A DNA stretch of 15,940 bases, taken from contig ONWL01000090.1 of NCBI GenBank assembly GCA_900321525.1, positions 1 to 15,940 on the forward strand, written 5' to 3'. The stretch is from an uncultured Eubacteriales bacterium. GTDB lineage: Bacteria; Bacillota; Clostridia; Lachnospirales; Lachnospiraceae. A program made the translations under genes and the position numbers. A model generated the notes under the pieces. It was not told the DNA's origin and made no database searches. It saw only the letters and a program-made list of their open reading frames with translations. Shown piece after piece: positions 13,216-15,940 of the stretch (position 1 is the first letter of the stretch; every line of letters starts with the position of its first letter).

Positions 13216-14595
13216 ATGGAACATGCGACCATTGCAGCTATTGCCACCGCCATGAGTCCTTCCGGGATCAGTATCATCCGAATCAGCGGACCGGATGCTT
13301 TGCAGGTCATTGACCGGATTTATCAAAGTCCAAACACAAAGAAAAAGCTGTCAGAGCAGCCCAGTCATACCGTGCATTATGGATTGATCTGTGAAGATGG
13401 GGTTCTCATTGACGAAGTCATGGTATTGTTGATGAAAGCACCTCACAGTTATACAGCAGAAGATACCGTAGAAATTGACTGTCACGGTGGGATGCTGGTG
13501 ACCAGACGGATATTGGAAACTGTGTTGAAACATGGTGCAGTGCTGGCAGAGCCAGGGGAATTTACCAAGCGTGCCTTTTTAAATGGAAGAATCGATCTGT
13601 CCAGAGCGGAAGCTGTCATGGATCTGATCGAAGCAGAAAATCAATATGCAGCAGAAAGTGCACTCCAGCAGCTGCGTGGATCTGTGGCAGAGCAGGTGCA
13701 GAAATACAGGGATGTATTGTTGGATGAAATGGCATTTTTGGAAAGTGCGCTGGATGATCCGGAACATTTTGAACTGGACGGGTTTGGGGAACAGTTGTCA
13801 GAGAAGGTGAAGGAAGTGCAGTCCCAGATTCAGCAGTTATTGGATACTGCGGAAAATGGCAGAGTATTGACAGAGGGAATCCGGACGGTCATACTGGGGC
13901 GGCCAAATGCAGGAAAATCTTCTCTTCTCAACCAGCTGTCCGGTGCAGAACGAGCCATTGTCACTGAGATAGAAGGTACCACCAGAGATCTGCTGGAAGA
14001 AAAAGTACGGTTGGGTGAAATTACATTTTTGTTGACGGACACTGCAGGATTGCGGGAAAGCGACAATGTGGTAGAGCAGATTGGGATTTCACGAGCTGTG
14101 GAAGCATCCAGACAGGCAGATTTGTTGCTGTATGTAGTAGATGCGTCCCAAAGTTTTGTGCCATTGGATGAGGAAACAGAAAAGTTGTTTGCAGAGAAAT
14201 GTACGGTACTTATTCGGAACAAAACAGATCTAAAAGAAGTGGTCAGTGAAGCACAGTTGCAGGAACGATATCCTGCCTTGCCCCTTTGCAGCATTTCTGC
14301 AAAGGATGGGACGGGACTGAGAAACTTGGAGCAGCTGTTGAAGGAATTGTTCTTTCAGGGAAAGGTAGATTTGAACAATCAGATATTGATTTCGAATCTT
14401 CGGCAGAAAGAAGCACTCCAGGAAGCAGCAGATAGTCTGGCTATGGTGCAGCGCAGTATAGAAGATGGGATGCCGGAGGATTTTTATTCAGTAGATCTGA
14501 TGGATGCTTATACCAGTCTGGGAAAGATCATCGGTGCATCGGTAGAGGATGATCTGGTGGATCGAATTTTTGCAAAATTCTGTATGGGAAAGTAA
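13216..14595 (+). CDS. mnmE: tRNA modification GTPase MnmE (TrmE)
   Basis: GTPase that with MnmG adds an aminomethyl-type group to C5 of the wobble uridine in tRNAs. The 459-residue length is standard. The N-terminal folate-binding domain begins MEHATIAAIATAMSPSGISI. The helical domain is interrupted by the G domain: G1 GRPNAGKS (228-235), G2 EGTTRD (253-258), G3 DTAG (275-278), G4 NKTD (335-338). The C-terminal catalytic cysteine motif is CMGK (456-459), a mild variant of the usual C-I/L/V-GK. The start at 13216 has AGGAGG at good spacing; an upstream in-frame ATG at 13162 lies inside a hairpin and is rejected. Confidence 0.97.
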   Translation: MEHATIAAIATAMSPSGISIIRISGPDALQVIDRIYQSPNTKKKLSEQPSHTVHYGLICEDGVLIDEVMVLLMKAPHSYTAEDTVEIDCHGGMLVTRRILETVLKHGAVLAEPGEFTKRAFLNGRIDLSRAEAVMDLIEAENQYAAESALQQLRGSVAEQVQKYRDVLLDEMAFLESALDDPEHFELDGFGEQLSEKVKEVQSQIQQLLDTAENGRVLTEGIRTVILGRPNAGKSSLLNQLSGAERAIVTEIEGTTRDLLEEKVRLGEITFLLTDTAGLRESDNVVEQIGISRAVEASRQADLLLYVVDASQSFVPLDEETEKLFAEKCTVLIRNKTDLKEVVSEAQLQERYPALPLCSISAKDGTGLRNLEQLLKELFFQGKVDLNNQILISNLRQKEALQEAADSLAMVQRSIEDGMPEDFYSVDLMDAYTSLGKIIGASVEDDLVDRIFAKFCMGK

Positions 14596-14640
14596 TCAAA
14601 TATAAGAACATGGGCAGAAGTTTGTGGAAAACTGATTTGA

Positions 14641-14701
14641 ACATTGTCAGATTGCGAAAGTCTTCGCGTCGGAAGTGAAGCATTAGCGTACATGACAGTG
14701 T
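14641..14701 (+). other. Structured spacer between mnmE and mnmG
   Basis: ACATTGTCA (14641-14649) pairs with TGACAGTGT (14693-14701), 9 bp with one G-U. Inside it GCGAA (14654-14658) and TTCGC (14663-14667) form a compact hairpin with a 4-nt loop. No T tract follows. The mnmG ribosome site (GAAGGGAG) begins about 20 nt downstream. The 140-nt spacer is otherwise without features. Possible RNA-processing or translational control element; function unknown. Confidence 0.35.
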
Positions 14702-14735
14702 ATGTTTGGAAATCAAATAGGAAGGGAGCAAGAAA

Positions 14736-15940
14736 ATGCCAGCAGTATCAGAAAATTATGATGTGGTGATCGTGGGAGCAGGTCATGCCGGATGTGAAGC
14801 AGCACTGGCCTGTGCCAGATTAGGTCTGAACACCATTTTGTTCACCGTCAGTGTAGAAAGCATTGCTATGATGCCCTGTAATCCCAACATTGGAGGCAGT
14901 TCCAAAGGACATTTGGTGCGGGAAATTGATGCATTGGGTGGTGAAATGGGGAAAAATATTGACAAAACCTTTATTCAGTCTAAAATGTTGAATCGTTCCA
15001 AAGGTCCAGCCGTACATTCTCTGCGTGCCCAGGCAGATAAGCAGGAATACTCCAGAGAAATGAGACGAACGTTGGAACATACGGATCATTTGACCATTCG
15101 ACAGGCCGAAGTAACGGAACTTTTGACAGAGGAATGTCAGGAAGGAGCGGCTCAAAAACAGGTGATCGGTGTGAAGACTTTTTCCGGTGCCACTTATTTT
15201 GCAAAAAGTGTCGTGCTGGCAACGGGTACATATTTAAGAGCTCGTTGTTTATATGGAGATGTGATTCAGCATACAGGCCCCAATGGATTGCAGGCAGCCA
15301 ACCATTTGACAGATTCTCTGAAAGAGAATGGAATTGAATTACTTCGGTTTAAAACTGGTACGCCTGCCAGAGTGGATCGACGGAGTTTGGATTTCTCTAA
15401 GATGGAAGAACAAAAGGGAGATGAACGCATTGTCCCCTTTTCTTTTACAACAGATCCGGATACCATTCAGAAAGACCAGGTTTCCTGTTATCTGACATAT
15501 ACAAATGAAAAAACCCATGAAATTATTCGGGGAAATCTGCAACGCAGCCCCCTCTACTCCGGTATAATAGAAGGGACAGGTCCCAGATATTGTCCTTCCA
15601 TAGAGGATAAGGTGGTACGGTTTGCAGAGCGGGATCGACATCAGGTATTTGTAGAACCGGAAGGACTATATACCAATGAAATGTATATGGGAGGGATGTC
15701 CAGTTCTCTGCCAGAAGATGTGCAGTATGCCATGTATCGTACAGTACCTGGATTAGAGCATGTGAAAATTGTGCGGAATGCCTATGCCATTGAGTATGAT
15801 TGTATCAATCCCATCCAGTTAAAACCGACTCTTGAATTTAAAAATATAAAAGGACTATTCAGTGGCGGACAGTTCAATGGTAGTTCTGGATATGAGGAAG
15901 CTGCTGCCCAGGGTTTGATTGCAGGAATCAATGCAGCTTT
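14736..15940 (+). CDS. mnmG: tRNA modification enzyme MnmG (GidA), 3' end outside window
   Basis: FAD-dependent partner of MnmE in wobble-uridine modification. The frame is open from ATG 14736 to the window edge (401 codons of a protein normally about 630). The Rossmann FAD motif is VIVGAGHAGCEAA (11-23). The conserved cysteine region is MMPCNPNIGGSSKGHLVRE, with Cys48. Further family blocks are KGPAVHSLRAQADK, LATGTYLRA, KTGTPARVDRRS, GPRYCPSIEDKVVRF (second conserved cysteine), GLYTNEMYMGGMSSSLPEDVQ and FNGSSGYEEAAAQGLIAG. No internal stop or shift is seen. The ribosome site is GAAGGGAG, about 8 nt before the ATG. Confidence 0.97.
   Translation, partial: MPAVSENYDVVIVGAGHAGCEAALACARLGLNTILFTVSVESIAMMPCNPNIGGSSKGHLVREIDALGGEMGKNIDKTFIQSKMLNRSKGPAVHSLRAQADKQEYSREMRRTLEHTDHLTIRQAEVTELLTEECQEGAAQKQVIGVKTFSGATYFAKSVVLATGTYLRARCLYGDVIQHTGPNGLQAANHLTDSLKENGIELLRFKTGTPARVDRRSLDFSKMEEQKGDERIVPFSFTTDPDTIQKDQVSCYLTYTNEKTHEIIRGNLQRSPLYSGIIEGTGPRYCPSIEDKVVRFAERDRHQVFVEPEGLYTNEMYMGGMSSSLPEDVQYAMYRTVPGLEHVKIVRNAYAIEYDCINPIQLKPTLEFKNIKGLFSGGQFNGSSGYEEAAAQGLIAGINAA

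Overview
The window is the replication-origin region of a low-to-moderate-GC Gram-positive (Bacillota) chromosome. Gene order matches the conserved dnaA/oriC neighbourhood: (rRNA operon)-tRNA-Ser-gyrA-gyrB-recF-yaaA-dnaN-dnaA on the minus strand, then oriC, then rpmH-rnpA-yidD-yidC-jag-mnmE-mnmG on the plus strand. Protein character (GyrA with HPHGDSSIYG, a YidC without a lipoprotein signal but with a long charged tail, a Jag with an Asn/Arg/Tyr-rich tail) suggests class Clostridia, most likely family Lachnospiraceae. That placement is inference from familiarity, not from a search. Every gene is transcribed away from the origin, so all lie on leading strands.

Left arm (1-9252, minus strand). 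dnaA and dnaN (initiator and sliding clamp) are followed by the S4-domain gene yaaA, recF, and the two gyrase subunits. Beyond gyrA are a tRNA-Ser(GCU) with a consensus promoter and a strong promoter with an A-rich upstream stretch. The latter fires off the left edge, probably into a 16S rRNA gene just outside the window, the position rrnO has in Bacillus subtilis. The most striking anomaly is gyrB. It is interrupted by one in-frame TAG, and about 45 codons of the transducer domain are missing exactly at that stop, while everything on both sides is intact and in the same frame.

Origin. oriC is bipartite around dnaA. The dnaA-rpmH interval (9253-10065) holds a dense cluster of DnaA boxes. The dnaN-dnaA interval (7522-7878) holds two perfect boxes as a 12-bp inverted repeat and, just upstream of dnaN, a box / G-run / trinucleotide-repeat / AT-rich arrangement that fits the basal unwinding system (DnaA-trio) described in B. 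subtilis. Divergent sigma-A-type promoters for dnaA and rpmH flank the upstream cluster. Each of the two leaders contains a hairpin, and the dnaA one looks like an intrinsic terminator.

Right arm (10066-15940, plus strand). rpmH and rnpA (ribosomal protein L34 and the RNase P protein), yidD and yidC (membrane insertion), jag/khpB (RNA-binding partner of the YidC locus), then mnmE and mnmG, which jointly modify the wobble uridine of tRNAs. mnmG runs off the right edge. The spacers on both sides of mnmE (about 140 nt each) can fold into extended hairpins. A 31-nt palindromic element occurs twice in the window (dnaN 3' end and yidC-jag spacer), with stem pairing kept by G-U wobbles.

No mobile element, CRISPR array or obvious horizontally acquired gene is visible. 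This is core-genome sequence; its interest lies in the broken gyrB, the origin architecture and the structured non-coding elements.
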